From Rhizobium sp. Q54 (GTDB lineage Bacteria; Pseudomonadota; Alphaproteobacteria; Rhizobiales; Xanthobacteraceae): a DNA stretch of 54,406 bases. Under the pieces are notes generated by a model. That model had not been told where the DNA came from, did no database searches, and was given only the letters and a program-made list of their open reading frames with translations. Location of the stretch: the NCBI GenBank assembly GCA_945870035.1, contig CAMBQQ010000009.1, positions 1 through 54,406 of the forward strand. The letters run 5' to 3'. Each line of letters opens with the position of its first letter. The first letter of the stretch is position 1. This document shows positions 7,739 to 15,801 of this stretch, piece after piece. Made by a program: the position numbers and the translations under genes.

Positions 7739-8956
7739 CTACTCCGCCGCCGCCATCTTCCCCACCGGCATATCCAGATTGAACAGCCGCATCGCATTGC
7801 CGCCGAGAATGTTGCGCTTGGCGGTCTCATCGAGAAATGGCAGATCGTAAATCGTCGACGGCAAATCGAAATCCCAGTGCGGATAGTCCGACGAATACAG
7901 AAGCTGCGTGTCGGCTTTCAGCATGCGGAAGGTCTGCTCCAGCATGCCCATATCGGTGATCTCCATCGGCTGCGTCGAGAAGAACATGTCGCGCATGTAG
8001 TCGCTCGGCAGTTTCTTCAGCGCCGGCGCTTCCGATGAGCGCATCATGTATTCGTTGTCGAAGCGCTGCATCATGAACGGCACCCAGGCCAGCCCGCTTT
8101 CGATCCACAGCACTTTGAGTTTCGGAAAGCGCTCCGGCAATCCGTTGGTGATCCAGTTGGCCAGATGCACCATGTTGTAGAACACGAAGCCGAGCGCGTG
8201 CACCGAGATGAACTTGTTCATCATGCCGACGGTCTGGTCGTTCCAGTTATAGCCGGCATGGAAAGCCAGCGGCAGGTTCATCTCCTCCAAGAGCGCGTAA
8301 GTTTTCATGTAGGAGTTGTGATGCACCGGCCGGTAGCGCGCCGACGTCACCATGAAGCCGACGACGCCTTTGGTGGCGCCGAATTCCTGCACCATCTTGT
8401 ACGAGGCTTCCGCGTCGTTGAACGGCAGATACAGCATCGAGCGGATGCGCGGCTCGTGCGCCAGCACGCGCTCGCACAGCCAGCGGTTATAGGCGCGCGC
8501 CAAAGCGACCTCGACTTCGACCTGCGGATGCAGGCCGAGTTGCAGCATCGGCGTCGGAAACATGATGGCGATGTCGATGCCGATGGCGTCCATCCAGCGC
8601 TGCGCCAGGTGAATGTCGCGGTGGCGGTCCTTCGGCGTTTTCTCCATGCCGCGCGTCGCGTAGCGCATGACGCGGCCGCCCATGTCCTGATAACCGACTC
8701 CGCCCGGCGACAGCACGCCGGGGCCTTTCGCGGTCGCCTGCCGCGCGCTGCGCGCCAGTTGCTGGATCACAGGGTCGTCCATGTAGTCGAGAATCTCGTC
8801 GATCGCCTCGGTCTCATAGTGATGCGAGTCGACATCGACGATCGGAAAACGGTGATAGCCGCGCTCTTCCGCCTGCTTCGACGCATGGGCGAGCAGCTTG
8901 GAGGTGTCGAATTCGGCGACCTCCATTTTGCGGAAATCGGAAAGCGGGAGATCCAT
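7739..8956 (-). CDS. Metal-dependent amidohydrolase (amidohydrolase_2 family)
   Basis: A 405-residue TIM-barrel hydrolase or decarboxylase of the ACMSD-like amidohydrolase_2 family. Metal-site motifs are DVDSHHYE (about 41-48), LAFHAGYNW in the middle, VLWIESGLAWVPF, and the terminal YSSDYPHWD that supplies the last aspartate. Family members decarboxylate or hydrolyse aromatic and cyclic acids in the cytoplasm. The ATG at 8956 has AAGGAAAAC upstream; an earlier ATG at 8992 would overlap the previous gene by 25 bases and lacks a site. It follows the 77-residue gene by 11 bases and the Rieske gene just before that, so the three are probably one unit. Confidence 0.85.
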   Translation of the reverse strand: MDLPLSDFRKMEVAEFDTSKLLAHASKQAEERGYHRFPIVDVDSHHYETEAIDEILDYMDDPVIQQLARSARQATAKGPGVLSPGGVGYQDMGGRVMRYATRGMEKTPKDRHRDIHLAQRWMDAIGIDIAIMFPTPMLQLGLHPQVEVEVALARAYNRWLCERVLAHEPRIRSMLYLPFNDAEASYKMVQEFGATKGVVGFMVTSARYRPVHHNSYMKTYALLEEMNLPLAFHAGYNWNDQTVGMMNKFISVHALGFVFYNMVHLANWITNGLPERFPKLKVLWIESGLAWVPFMMQRFDNEYMMRSSEAPALKKLPSDYMRDMFFSTQPMEITDMGMLEQTFRMLKADTQLLYSSDYPHWDFDLPSTIYDLPFLDETAKRNILGGNAMRLFNLDMPVGKMAAAE

Positions 8957-8967
8957 TTTTGTTTTCC

Positions 8968-9201
8968 TTACCGGCCCGCCCAGCTTTGCCACATGCCAAG
9001 CTCGAACAATTGCAGGTTCACTGCCTTGAGCATCGCGGTCACGGTGATCATCACCTCTGTTGCGGTGGCGCTTTGTTCGGATGGAAACGCGGCGAGGGCG
9101 CCGTTTTCCTCGACGCGCTCGGCGTATTGCTTGACGGCGCGCACCAGCATGTCCTGCACCTCGGCATCGCTCAGTCTGGTCATGTCAGTCTGCGACGACA
9201 T
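8968..9201 (-). CDS. Small conserved-looking protein of unknown function
   Basis: A 77-residue, soluble, mostly helical protein (MSSQTDMTRLSDAEVQDMLV...). I do not recognise a family. The start at 9201 is supported by GGGGAGGA placed 5 bases before the ATG, and it overlaps the end of the Rieske gene by 17 bases. That overlap, plus the 11-base gap to the amidohydrolase, suggests translational coupling and a shared job. No cysteines and no obvious metal ligands; the C-terminus is hydrophobic (LQLFELGMWQSWAG). It could be a small subunit or chaperone for the hydrolase. Confidence 0.7.
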   Translation of the reverse strand: MSSQTDMTRLSDAEVQDMLVRAVKQYAERVEENGALAAFPSEQSATATEVMITVTAMLKAVNLQLFELGMWQSWAGR

Positions 9202-9553
9202 AGATATCCTCCCCGCGCCGCACCACTTCGAAGCTCTTCAGCTTTAACTTGCGGTCGGCGGCGCATTCGCCGGTCTTCACGTCGTATTCGTAGCCGTGCC
9301 ACGGACAGACGAAATGCATCTCGCCCTTGGAAAATGTCTGGCCCTGAAAGGTGCGGTCGGCGCCGAGCACGTCCTCGACCTTGTGCATCATCACGCCTTC
9401 GCAAGCCGGCCCGCCTTGATGCAGGCAGAGGTTCTCGTACGCATAGAACTGTCCCGCCCAATGAAACACGCCGATCTCGGTCGTGCCGGCGCTGACGATG
9501 CGGCGGTCGCCTTCGGGAAATTCCGAAAACTTTGCAACGAAGACATCGGGCAT
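9185..9553 (-). CDS. Rieske 2Fe-2S ferredoxin-like protein
   Basis: This 122-residue protein has both halves of the Rieske cluster-binding motif: CLHQGG (Cys-x-His) and CPWHGYEYD (Cys-x-x-His), about 20 residues apart. The size and the opening VAKFSEFPEGDRRIV match the small ferredoxin components of non-haem oxygenases and NirD-like proteins, which pass electrons in the cytoplasm. The ATG at 9553 fits the family start; the same frame is open further upstream, but that extension is basic and unlike the family. No oxygenase alpha subunit or reductase is nearby, which is unusual. Start of a probable three-gene unit, divergent from the TauE gene. Confidence 0.88.
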   Translation of the reverse strand: MPDVFVAKFSEFPEGDRRIVSAGTTEIGVFHWAGQFYAYENLCLHQGGPACEGVMMHKVEDVLGADRTFQGQTFSKGEMHFVCPWHGYEYDVKTGECAADRKLKLKSFEVVRRGEDIYVVAD

Positions 9554-9707
9554 GGCGTGTTCCGGACCGTGACTGTGGAAAAGTATGACACCGAATGCGC
9601 CGGTGCCGCAACGCGCCTGCGCGCGAGCGGCTTGCGGCGCGCAGCCTTCGCAAATTCTGAATGCAGCCTTGCGTGTTTTCGCATTGTGAAGGGCAGGGGC
9701 TTCGCGC

Positions 9708-10484
9708 ATGGTCCGGCCGCAACGAACAGAAAGACCGCCGGTGGACTCCTATCCGATCCTGATCGCCATTGCCGGCGCTTATCTCCTCGCCGGTTTCGTC
9801 AAGGGCGTCATCGGGCTCGGCCTGCCGACCGTGGCGATCGGCTTGCTTGGTCTTGTCATGTCGCCGGCGCAAGCCGCCGCGATTTTGATCGTGCCGTCGA
9901 TGGTCACCAATGTCTGGCAGATGCTTGCCGGCGGCGGCCTGCTGGCCTTGACGCGGCGGCTGTGGCCGATGCTGCTCGGTATTTGCATCGGCACCTATAT
10001 CGGCGCGGTGCTGCTGCCGCACAGCAACGGCGGCCAGGCGACGATCTGGCTCGGCGTCGCGCTCATCGTCTATGCGGTGCTTGGCCTCTGCAATGTCCAT
10101 TTTGCGGTGCGGCCGCGGGACGAGGTCTGGCTCGGCCTGCTTGTCGGCGTTGCTACCGGCGCGGTCACGGTGGCGACCGGCGTTTTCGCTCTGCCCGGCA
10201 CGCCCTATGTCCAGGCGCTGCAAATGGAACGCGACAGGATGGTGCAGGCCCTCGGCCTGGCCTTCACGGTTTCGACCGTGACCTTGGCGATGGCGCTGTC
10301 GCATGCCGGCGAGATGAACATGTCGCTGATCGTGCCATCGCTTGTCGGTCTTGCCGTCGCGGTGGCCGGCATGGGGCTAGGGCAACTGGTGCGCGGCGTC
10401 ATCAAGCCGCAAACTTTCCGCCTGTTCTTTTTTCTCGGCCTGCTGGCCCTCGGCGGGCACCTGGCATTGCGCGGCTTGCTTTAG
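9708..10484 (+). CDS. TauE/SafE family anion permease
   Basis: A 258-residue inner-membrane protein with about seven or eight hydrophobic helices. It shows the TauE/SafE hallmarks: an early GFVKGVIGLGLPTVA motif (about 28-42) repeated in weaker form in the second half (GVATGAVTVATGVFALPGTPY). The family exports sulfite, sulfoacetate or other organic anions. Two starts are possible: the ATG at 9708 (AGGGGC upstream) or a GTG at 9741; I give the longer. It is divergent from the Rieske unit and 77 bases ahead of an alpha/beta hydrolase gene on the same strand. Confidence 0.85.
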   Translation: MVRPQRTERPPVDSYPILIAIAGAYLLAGFVKGVIGLGLPTVAIGLLGLVMSPAQAAAILIVPSMVTNVWQMLAGGGLLALTRRLWPMLLGICIGTYIGAVLLPHSNGGQATIWLGVALIVYAVLGLCNVHFAVRPRDEVWLGLLVGVATGAVTVATGVFALPGTPYVQALQMERDRMVQALGLAFTVSTVTLAMALSHAGEMNMSLIVPSLVGLAVAVAGMGLGQLVRGVIKPQTFRLFFFLGLLALGGHLALRGLL

Positions 10485-10561
10485 GGGCGTCCGGCGCAAA
10501 TATCCGCTTTACCGTTATTTGTTTGCGTGCATATAATTCATCTCCAGCGAATGGGGGATCG

Positions 10562-11419
10562 ATGCCGCATATCAGCGCGCGAGACGGCACCCGGTTGTAT
10601 GTCGAAGAGGCGGGCCAGGGATCGCCCATCGTCTTCGTTCATGAATATGCCGGCGACTACCGCACCTGGGAGCCGCAGATGCGGTATTTCTCGCGGTCGC
10701 ATCGCTGCATCACCTACAGCCAGCGCGGGTATCCGCCGTCGGACATTCCCCAAGACGGCGCCAAATATGGTCAGGACATCGCCCGCGATGACGTCATCGC
10801 GGTGATGGACGCTCTCAAGATCGACAGGGCGCATGTCGTCGGCCATTCCATGGGCGCGGCGACAGCGCTTCATGTTGGCATTCATTATCCGGATCGTTGT
10901 ATTTCCGTGACCGCCGCCGGATGCGGCTACGGCTCCAGTCCCGATGCGAAAATCGTTGAGGAAAGCCGCGCCGCCTCGCGCGCCACCGGCGAGGCTTTCG
11001 CCAAGGAGGACATCGCGGTGATGGCGGCGCGTTATGGCGATGGCCCGACGCGCCAGACGCACAAGTACAAAGACCCGCGCGGCTACGCCGAATTCATCAA
11101 GATGCTGAGCGAACACTCGTCCGTTGGCCATTCGCTGACCATGCTGCATTTGCAGGCCAAGCGCCCGACGCTCTGGGACATGCAGGCCGACCTCAAGAAG
11201 TTCAAGCCGCCGCTGCTGGTTCTGGTCGGCGATGAGGACGACTGGTGTCTCGAAGCCAGCGTGTTTCTCAAACGGACCGTGCCGACGGCTGGCCTCGTCG
11301 TCATCCCGCGCTCCGGCCACACCATTACTAGCGAAGAGCCGGCGGCGTTCAATGCCGCGCTTTCCGATCTGATCGCCAATGTCGAAGCCGGGAGATGGAT
11401 GTCTCACCGCGCTCCGTAG
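10562..11419 (+). CDS. Alpha/beta hydrolase
   Basis: A 285-residue cytoplasmic alpha/beta-fold hydrolase. The nucleophile elbow is GHSMG (Ser96), the acid is in LVGDEDDW (Asp224, or Asp226/227), and the histidine is in PRSGHT (His253). An oxyanion-hole HEYAGDYRTW segment replaces the usual HGxxG. The ATG at 10562 follows GGGGGATCG. It probably cleaves an ester, lactone or C-C bond in a catabolic route. It sits 21 bases before the SDR gene, whose own ribosome site is in that gap, so the two are co-transcribed. Confidence 0.87.
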   Translation: MPHISARDGTRLYVEEAGQGSPIVFVHEYAGDYRTWEPQMRYFSRSHRCITYSQRGYPPSDIPQDGAKYGQDIARDDVIAVMDALKIDRAHVVGHSMGAATALHVGIHYPDRCISVTAAGCGYGSSPDAKIVEESRAASRATGEAFAKEDIAVMAARYGDGPTRQTHKYKDPRGYAEFIKMLSEHSSVGHSLTMLHLQAKRPTLWDMQADLKKFKPPLLVLVGDEDDWCLEASVFLKRTVPTAGLVVIPRSGHTITSEEPAAFNAALSDLIANVEAGRWMSHRAP

Positions 11420-11440
11420 GATTGCAAGGGAGTACGTGCA

Positions 11441-12259
11441 ATGGATCTGAAACTTAAAGGCAAAACGGCGCTGGTCACCGGCGGTTCGGAAGGCATCGGT
11501 AAAGGCATTGCGCTAGCACTTGCCAAGGAAGGCGTTGACGTCGCCATTTGCGCGCGGCGCAAGGAGCCGCTGGAGGCCGCTGCCGCCGAAATCGCCAAGG
11601 CGACCGGCCGTAAGATCGTCGCCATCCCCGCCGATTTGCGCAAGGACGCCGACGCCAAGAACTTCATCGAAGCCGCGCACAAGGCGCTCGGCCGCATCGA
11701 CATCATGATCAACAATGCCGGCTCGGCCGCCGGCGGCGTCATCGAGCATCTCACCGAAGACGATTGGGAAAAAGGCCTGCAACTCAAGTTCATGGGCTAT
11801 GTGCGCTGCCTGCGCTACGCGCTGCCGATCATGGTCAAGCAGGGCGGCGGCCGCGTCGTCAATCTGATCGGCAATGACGGCGTCAAGCCGTCCTACTGGG
11901 AAATCTGCCCCGGCGCGGCCAATGCCGCGGGCCAGAACCTGACGCTTTCGCTCGCCGGCCAATATGGCCGCGACAATATATCCTTCGTCGCCGTCAATCC
12001 GGGCCCCGTGCGCACCGAGCGCTGGGCCGGCCTGGTCGATGCCATGGCGCGCGATATGAAAATCCCGCGCGAGCAGGCCGACAAGCTTGCCCCGGCATCG
12101 ATCCCGATGGGCCGCATCGCCGAAGTGGAAGAGGTGGCCAATCTCGTCGTCATGCTGGCGTCGCCGATGATGGAAATGGTCAACGGCACCATGATCGAAA
12201 TCGACGGCGGTCAGGACAAGGCCTTGATGGACCGCTTCCGCGACCGGCCAAAAGCTTAA
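11441..12259 (+). CDS. SDR-family protein with all catalytic tetrad residues replaced
   Basis: A 272-residue Rossmann-fold protein of the classical short-chain dehydrogenase family. The cofactor motif TGGSEGIG (13-20) and the structural NNAG (91-94) are intact, and the C-terminal MVNGTMIEIDGGQD is normal. However, a gap-free alignment of the catalytic block with the SDR at 36210-36998 puts Lys116 at the catalytic Asn, Gly144 at the Ser, Pro157 at the Tyr and Asn161 at the Lys. It probably binds NAD(P) but cannot use the standard mechanism. GGGAG precedes the ATG. Co-transcribed with the alpha/beta hydrolase; possibly a non-catalytic partner or an SDR with a different chemistry. Confidence 0.85.
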   Translation: MDLKLKGKTALVTGGSEGIGKGIALALAKEGVDVAICARRKEPLEAAAAEIAKATGRKIVAIPADLRKDADAKNFIEAAHKALGRIDIMINNAGSAAGGVIEHLTEDDWEKGLQLKFMGYVRCLRYALPIMVKQGGGRVVNLIGNDGVKPSYWEICPGAANAAGQNLTLSLAGQYGRDNISFVAVNPGPVRTERWAGLVDAMARDMKIPREQADKLAPASIPMGRIAEVEEVANLVVMLASPMMEMVNGTMIEIDGGQDKALMDRFRDRPKA

Positions 12260-12328
12260 AATCGTTCGACGAACGCACGACATCTATCCAACGTGTGCAA
12301 ACATGGAGTTGAGTTTTAAGAACAAGGA

Positions 12329-12372
12329 CTATGCAAACAAAATGCGCTGTCGTGCCGCATTTCGTGTCATAG
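12329..12372. promoter_or_regulatory. Interrupted palindrome, candidate operator upstream of operon 2
   Basis: Nested perfect half-sites: AAATGCG (12340-12346) with CGCATTT (12356-12362), and outside them CTATG (12329-12333) with CATAG (12368-12372). It ends 7 bases before a -35-like TTGACA. The place suits a repressor or activator site for the HAAT operon, and the MarR gene at the operon's far end is the obvious candidate ligand-sensing protein. Confidence 0.45.
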
Positions 12373-12379
12373 CCCTTGC

Positions 12380-12409
12380 TTGACAACGAGCGCGTTGCGG
12401 TCGGATTAT
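12380..12409 (+). promoter_or_regulatory. Candidate sigma-70 promoter of HAAT operon 2
   Basis: Perfect -35 TTGACA (12380-12385), an 18-base spacer and a -10-like GATTAT (12404-12409). It lies about 95 bases before the binding-protein ATG and directly after the palindrome above. The -35 is exact; the -10 matches at four of six positions. Confidence 0.5.
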
Positions 12410-12503
12410 TTGCGTACAAACACTCGACCGCAAAGTGCGACATCCGGTTTTTTTGACACGCGGTTCGCATTGCGCGCGCCGCCGCCCCGCAAGGAGGTTT
12501 GCT

Positions 12504-13709
12504 ATGAGATCCACGCGCCACATGCTTGCTCTCGCTACCGCGCTTGCCTGCGCCTTCGCCGCGCCGGCCTTTGCGCAAGGCACCATCAAGATCGGCGAAC
12601 TGAACAGCTACAAGGCGCAGCCGGCCTTCCTTGAGCCGTACAAGCGCGGCATGGAGTTGGCGCTTGAGGAGATCAACGGCAAAGGCGGCGTGCTCGGCAA
12701 GAAGCTGGAGCTGATCATCCGTGACGACGGCGCCAATCCCGGTGAAGCGGTGCGCGTTGCTGAAGAGCTGGTGACACGCGAAGGCGTCGTCATGCTGACC
12801 GGCACGTTCCTGTCCAACATCGGCCTGGCGGTGACCAACTTCGCCGGCCAGAAGAAAGTGTTCTTCCTCGCCTCGGAGCCTTTGACCGACAAAATCACCT
12901 GGGCTGACGGCAACAAGTATACCTATCGCCTGCGCGCCTCGACATACATGCAGACGGCGATGCTGATGCCGGCGGCTTTGGCCGCCAACGCCAAGCGCTG
13001 GGCGATCGTCTATCCGAACTACGAATACGGCCAGTCGGCCGCCGCGACCTTCAAGGAGATGCTGAAGAAAGCGCAGCCCAACGCGGAAATCGTCACAGAG
13101 CAGGCGCCGCCGATCGGCAAGGTCGATGCCGGCGCGGTGGCGCAGGCCATCGACGACGCCAAGCCGGACGCGATCTTCAACGTGCTGTTCGGCGCCGACC
13201 TCACCAAGTTCGTGCGCGAAGGCAACACCCGCGGCGTGTTCAAGAACCGCACCGTGGTCAGCCTGCTGTCGGGCGAGCCGGAATATCTCGATCCGCTCGG
13301 CGAGGAAACGCCGGTCGGCTGGATCGCCACCGGCTATCCGTGGGACAAGATCAAGACGCCGGAGCACGTTGCCTTCCTCACCGCGTACCAGAAGAAGTTC
13401 AACGATTATCCGCGGCTCGGTTCGATCGTCGGCTACACCACGATCAAGTCGATCGCAGCGGGCATCACCGCGGCCAAATCGACAGACACCGAGAAACTGG
13501 TGCAGGCGTTCAAGGGCCTGTCCGTCTCCGGTCCGTTCGGCACCTTCACCTACCGCGCCAGCGACCATCAGGCGACGATGGGCGCCTATGTCGGCAAGCT
13601 TGCGCTTGAAAAAGGTAAGGGCACGATGACCGACATCAAATATGTCGATGGCGCCAGCGTGCTGCCGAGCGATGCCGAAACCAAGAATCTGCGGCCGGCG
13701 GCGGATTGA
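12504..13709 (+). CDS. HAAT ABC transporter substrate-binding protein (operon 2)
   Basis: A 401-residue periplasmic type-1 binding protein. The signal peptide is about 24 residues (MRSTRHM, Ala-rich core, AFA cleavage before QG), then TIKIGELNSYKAQPAFLEPYKRGMELA, a Peripla_BP_6 opening. Downstream family features are GGVLGKKLELIIRDD and the hinge segment IVYPNYEYGQSAA. AAGGAGG sits 6 bases before the ATG at 12504; the frame is open 69 bases further upstream, but without a ribosome site. First gene of the operon. Confidence 0.94.
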   Translation: MRSTRHMLALATALACAFAAPAFAQGTIKIGELNSYKAQPAFLEPYKRGMELALEEINGKGGVLGKKLELIIRDDGANPGEAVRVAEELVTREGVVMLTGTFLSNIGLAVTNFAGQKKVFFLASEPLTDKITWADGNKYTYRLRASTYMQTAMLMPAALAANAKRWAIVYPNYEYGQSAAATFKEMLKKAQPNAEIVTEQAPPIGKVDAGAVAQAIDDAKPDAIFNVLFGADLTKFVREGNTRGVFKNRTVVSLLSGEPEYLDPLGEETPVGWIATGYPWDKIKTPEHVAFLTAYQKKFNDYPRLGSIVGYTTIKSIAAGITAAKSTDTEKLVQAFKGLSVSGPFGTFTYRASDHQATMGAYVGKLALEKGKGTMTDIKYVDGASVLPSDAETKNLRPAAD

Positions 13710-13737
13710 GGGTTGGGCTTCGGACCGCGCTTACTTT

Positions 13738-13886
13738 CCCTCTCCCCTTGTGGGAGAGGGTGCCGAACGAACGAAGTGAGTGAGGCGGGTGAGGGGTCAG
13801 TGTCAGATATAAAGCTCCGACCCCTCACCCGGCTCGCGCTACGCTACCGCTTCGCGCGATCCACCCTCTCCCACAAGGGGAGAGGG
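13738..13886. repeat. Long nested inverted repeat (CTCCCC family), copy 2
   Basis: Perfect outer arms of 25 bases (13738-13762 and 13862-13886, core CCCTCTCCCC...GGGGAGAGGG), each arm itself a hairpin, enclose a second perfect pair GGGTGAGGGGTC (13787-13798) and GACCCCTCACCC (13819-13830). It fills the 205-base gap between the binding-protein gene and the permease gene, so it will be transcribed as a large stem-loop. Same family as 5985-6140 and 17855-17970. Confidence 0.85.
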
Positions 13887-13914
13887 TAAGAAGAAGAGCG
13901 GCGGCGCTAACAAG

Positions 13915-15801
13915 ATGACCCTCAACGCCTTCCTGTTTCAGGTCCTCAACGGACTATCGTCGGCCTCCGGTCTGTTTCTGATTGCGGCCGGGCTGTCGCT
14001 GATCTTCGGCGTCACCCGCATCGTCAATCTGGCGCATGGGTCCCTGTATATGCTGGGGACCTATATTGCCTACACGTTCGCAACGAAGATCGGCGGCGTC
14101 ACCGGCTTCTGGGGCGGCATTGTTGCCACCGCGCTGATTGTCGGCGCGCTTGGTGCGGCGATCGAGTTCGTATTGCTGCGGCGCATCTATCGAGCACCGG
14201 AATTGTTCCAGCTGCTCGCGACATTCGCTCTGGTGCTGGTCATTAACGACTTTGCGCTGTGGCTGTGGGGACCGACCGATCTGCTCGGCCCGCGCGCGCC
14301 GGGTTTTCGTGGCGCCGTCGAAATTCTCGGCCGAAGGCTGCCGAGCTATGACCTGTTCCTCATCGTCATCGGGCCGCTGGTGCTGCTGGCGCTGCATCTG
14401 ACGCTGACGCGCACCCGCTTCGGCCGGCTGATCCGCGCCGCGACGCAGGATCGCGAAATGGTCGGCGCGCTCGGCGTCAATCAGGCGGTGCTGTTCACAT
14501 CGGTGTTCGCGCTCGGCGCCGCGCTGGCCGGGCTCGGCGGCGCGCTGCAAATTGCGCGAGAGCCAGCAAACCTAGCAACCGATCTGATCGCGCTCGGTGA
14601 CGCCTTCGTCGTCGTCGTGGTTGGCGGCATGGGCTCGATTCCGGGCGCTTATCTGGCTGCCGTCATCATCGCCGAAGTGAAGGCCTTGTGCGTCGGCATC
14701 GGCACGGTCGATTTCGGCTTCGTCACAATCAACTTCTCAAAATTCACGCTGGTCGCCGAATTCCTGGTGATGGCGATTGTCCTGATCGCGCGGCCTTACG
14801 GCCTGCTCGGCAAGGCGCAAGGCGCGGTGCGCTCGATCGCCGAGCCGGAAGAACCGCTCCGTCCGGCAACGCCGTTGCTGAAAGCCTTCGGCGTGGCCGT
14901 ACTCGCCGTTCTGGTGTGCCTGCCCTTGCTGGCGCAAAGCTCGCCCTATGTGCTGGTGCTCGGCATCGACGTCCTGATCGCGGTGATCTTCGCCACCTCG
15001 CTGCATTTCATCATGGGGCCGGGCGGCATGCATTCGTTCGGCCATGCCGCTTACTTTGGCCTCGGCGCCTATGGCGCGGCATTGCTGGTGAAATGGCTTG
15101 CCTGGCCGATGGGAGCGGCGCTGGTCGCCGCGCCCGTGCTGGCTGTTGCCGGCGCGCTTTTGTTCGGCTGGTTCGCGGTCCGTCTCTCCGGCGTCTATCT
15201 CGCCATGCTGACGCTTGCCTTCGCGCAGATCGTCTGGGCCGCGGTTTTCCAATGGGAGGGTTTCACCGGCGGTAGTAACGGCGTTATCGGCGTCTGGCCG
15301 CCGCCGCCGTTCGACAAATCGTGGGTCTATTTCCTGCTGACGCTCGCGCTCGCGGTGGCGGCCGTGCTCCTGCTGCGCCGTTTCCTGTTCGCCCCGTTCG
15401 GCTACGCGATGCGGGCGGGGCGCGATTCCCCGTTGCGCGCTGAGGCCATCGGCATCGACGTCAAGCGCGTGCACTGGCTCGGCTTCGCCATTGCCGGCCT
15501 CGTCTGCGGCGTCGCCGGCGGGCTGTTCGCCTTTGCCAAGGGCTCGATCTCGCCGGAGACCATCCACATCAACCGCTCGATCGACGGCCTGGTGATGGTC
15601 CTGCTCGGCGGCGTGCAGACCTTGACCGGGCCGATTGCCGGCGCCTCGGTGTTCGCGCTGCTTCAGGACACGGTGATGCGGCAGACGGAATACTGGCGCG
15701 CGCTGATGGGCGCGATCATTCTGCTGCTGGTGCTGACCTTCCCGCAGGGCATTGTCGGCGCCTTTGCCTCGTTGTGGCGCAGGATGGGAGGGCGCACATG
15801 A
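13915..15801 (+). CDS. Fused LivH-LivM permease (operon 2)
   Basis: A 628-residue inner-membrane protein that joins both permeases of a HAAT transporter. Residues 1 to about 290 are LivH (GVTRIVNLAHGSLYMLGTY, RAATQDREMVGALGVN, ending ARPYGLLGKAQG). A linker of about 35 residues follows, and then LivM to the end (MGPGGMHSFGHAAYFGLGAYG, MRAGRDSPLRAEAIGID, LTFPQGIVG). One chain thus supplies the whole channel. Such fusions are known in this order. The next gene overlaps the stop by 4 bases. Confidence 0.93.
   Translation: MTLNAFLFQVLNGLSSASGLFLIAAGLSLIFGVTRIVNLAHGSLYMLGTYIAYTFATKIGGVTGFWGGIVATALIVGALGAAIEFVLLRRIYRAPELFQLLATFALVLVINDFALWLWGPTDLLGPRAPGFRGAVEILGRRLPSYDLFLIVIGPLVLLALHLTLTRTRFGRLIRAATQDREMVGALGVNQAVLFTSVFALGAALAGLGGALQIAREPANLATDLIALGDAFVVVVVGGMGSIPGAYLAAVIIAEVKALCVGIGTVDFGFVTINFSKFTLVAEFLVMAIVLIARPYGLLGKAQGAVRSIAEPEEPLRPATPLLKAFGVAVLAVLVCLPLLAQSSPYVLVLGIDVLIAVIFATSLHFIMGPGGMHSFGHAAYFGLGAYGAALLVKWLAWPMGAALVAAPVLAVAGALLFGWFAVRLSGVYLAMLTLAFAQIVWAAVFQWEGFTGGSNGVIGVWPPPPFDKSWVYFLLTLALAVAAVLLLRRFLFAPFGYAMRAGRDSPLRAEAIGIDVKRVHWLGFAIAGLVCGVAGGLFAFAKGSISPETIHINRSIDGLVMVLLGGVQTLTGPIAGASVFALLQDTVMRQTEYWRALMGAIILLLVLTFPQGIVGAFASLWRRMGGRT

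Noticed and set aside
9554-9709. N-terminal extension of the Rieske protein
   Set aside because: The extra 52 residues are basic and low in similarity to the family, and the region is more likely the divergent promoter shared with the TauE gene.
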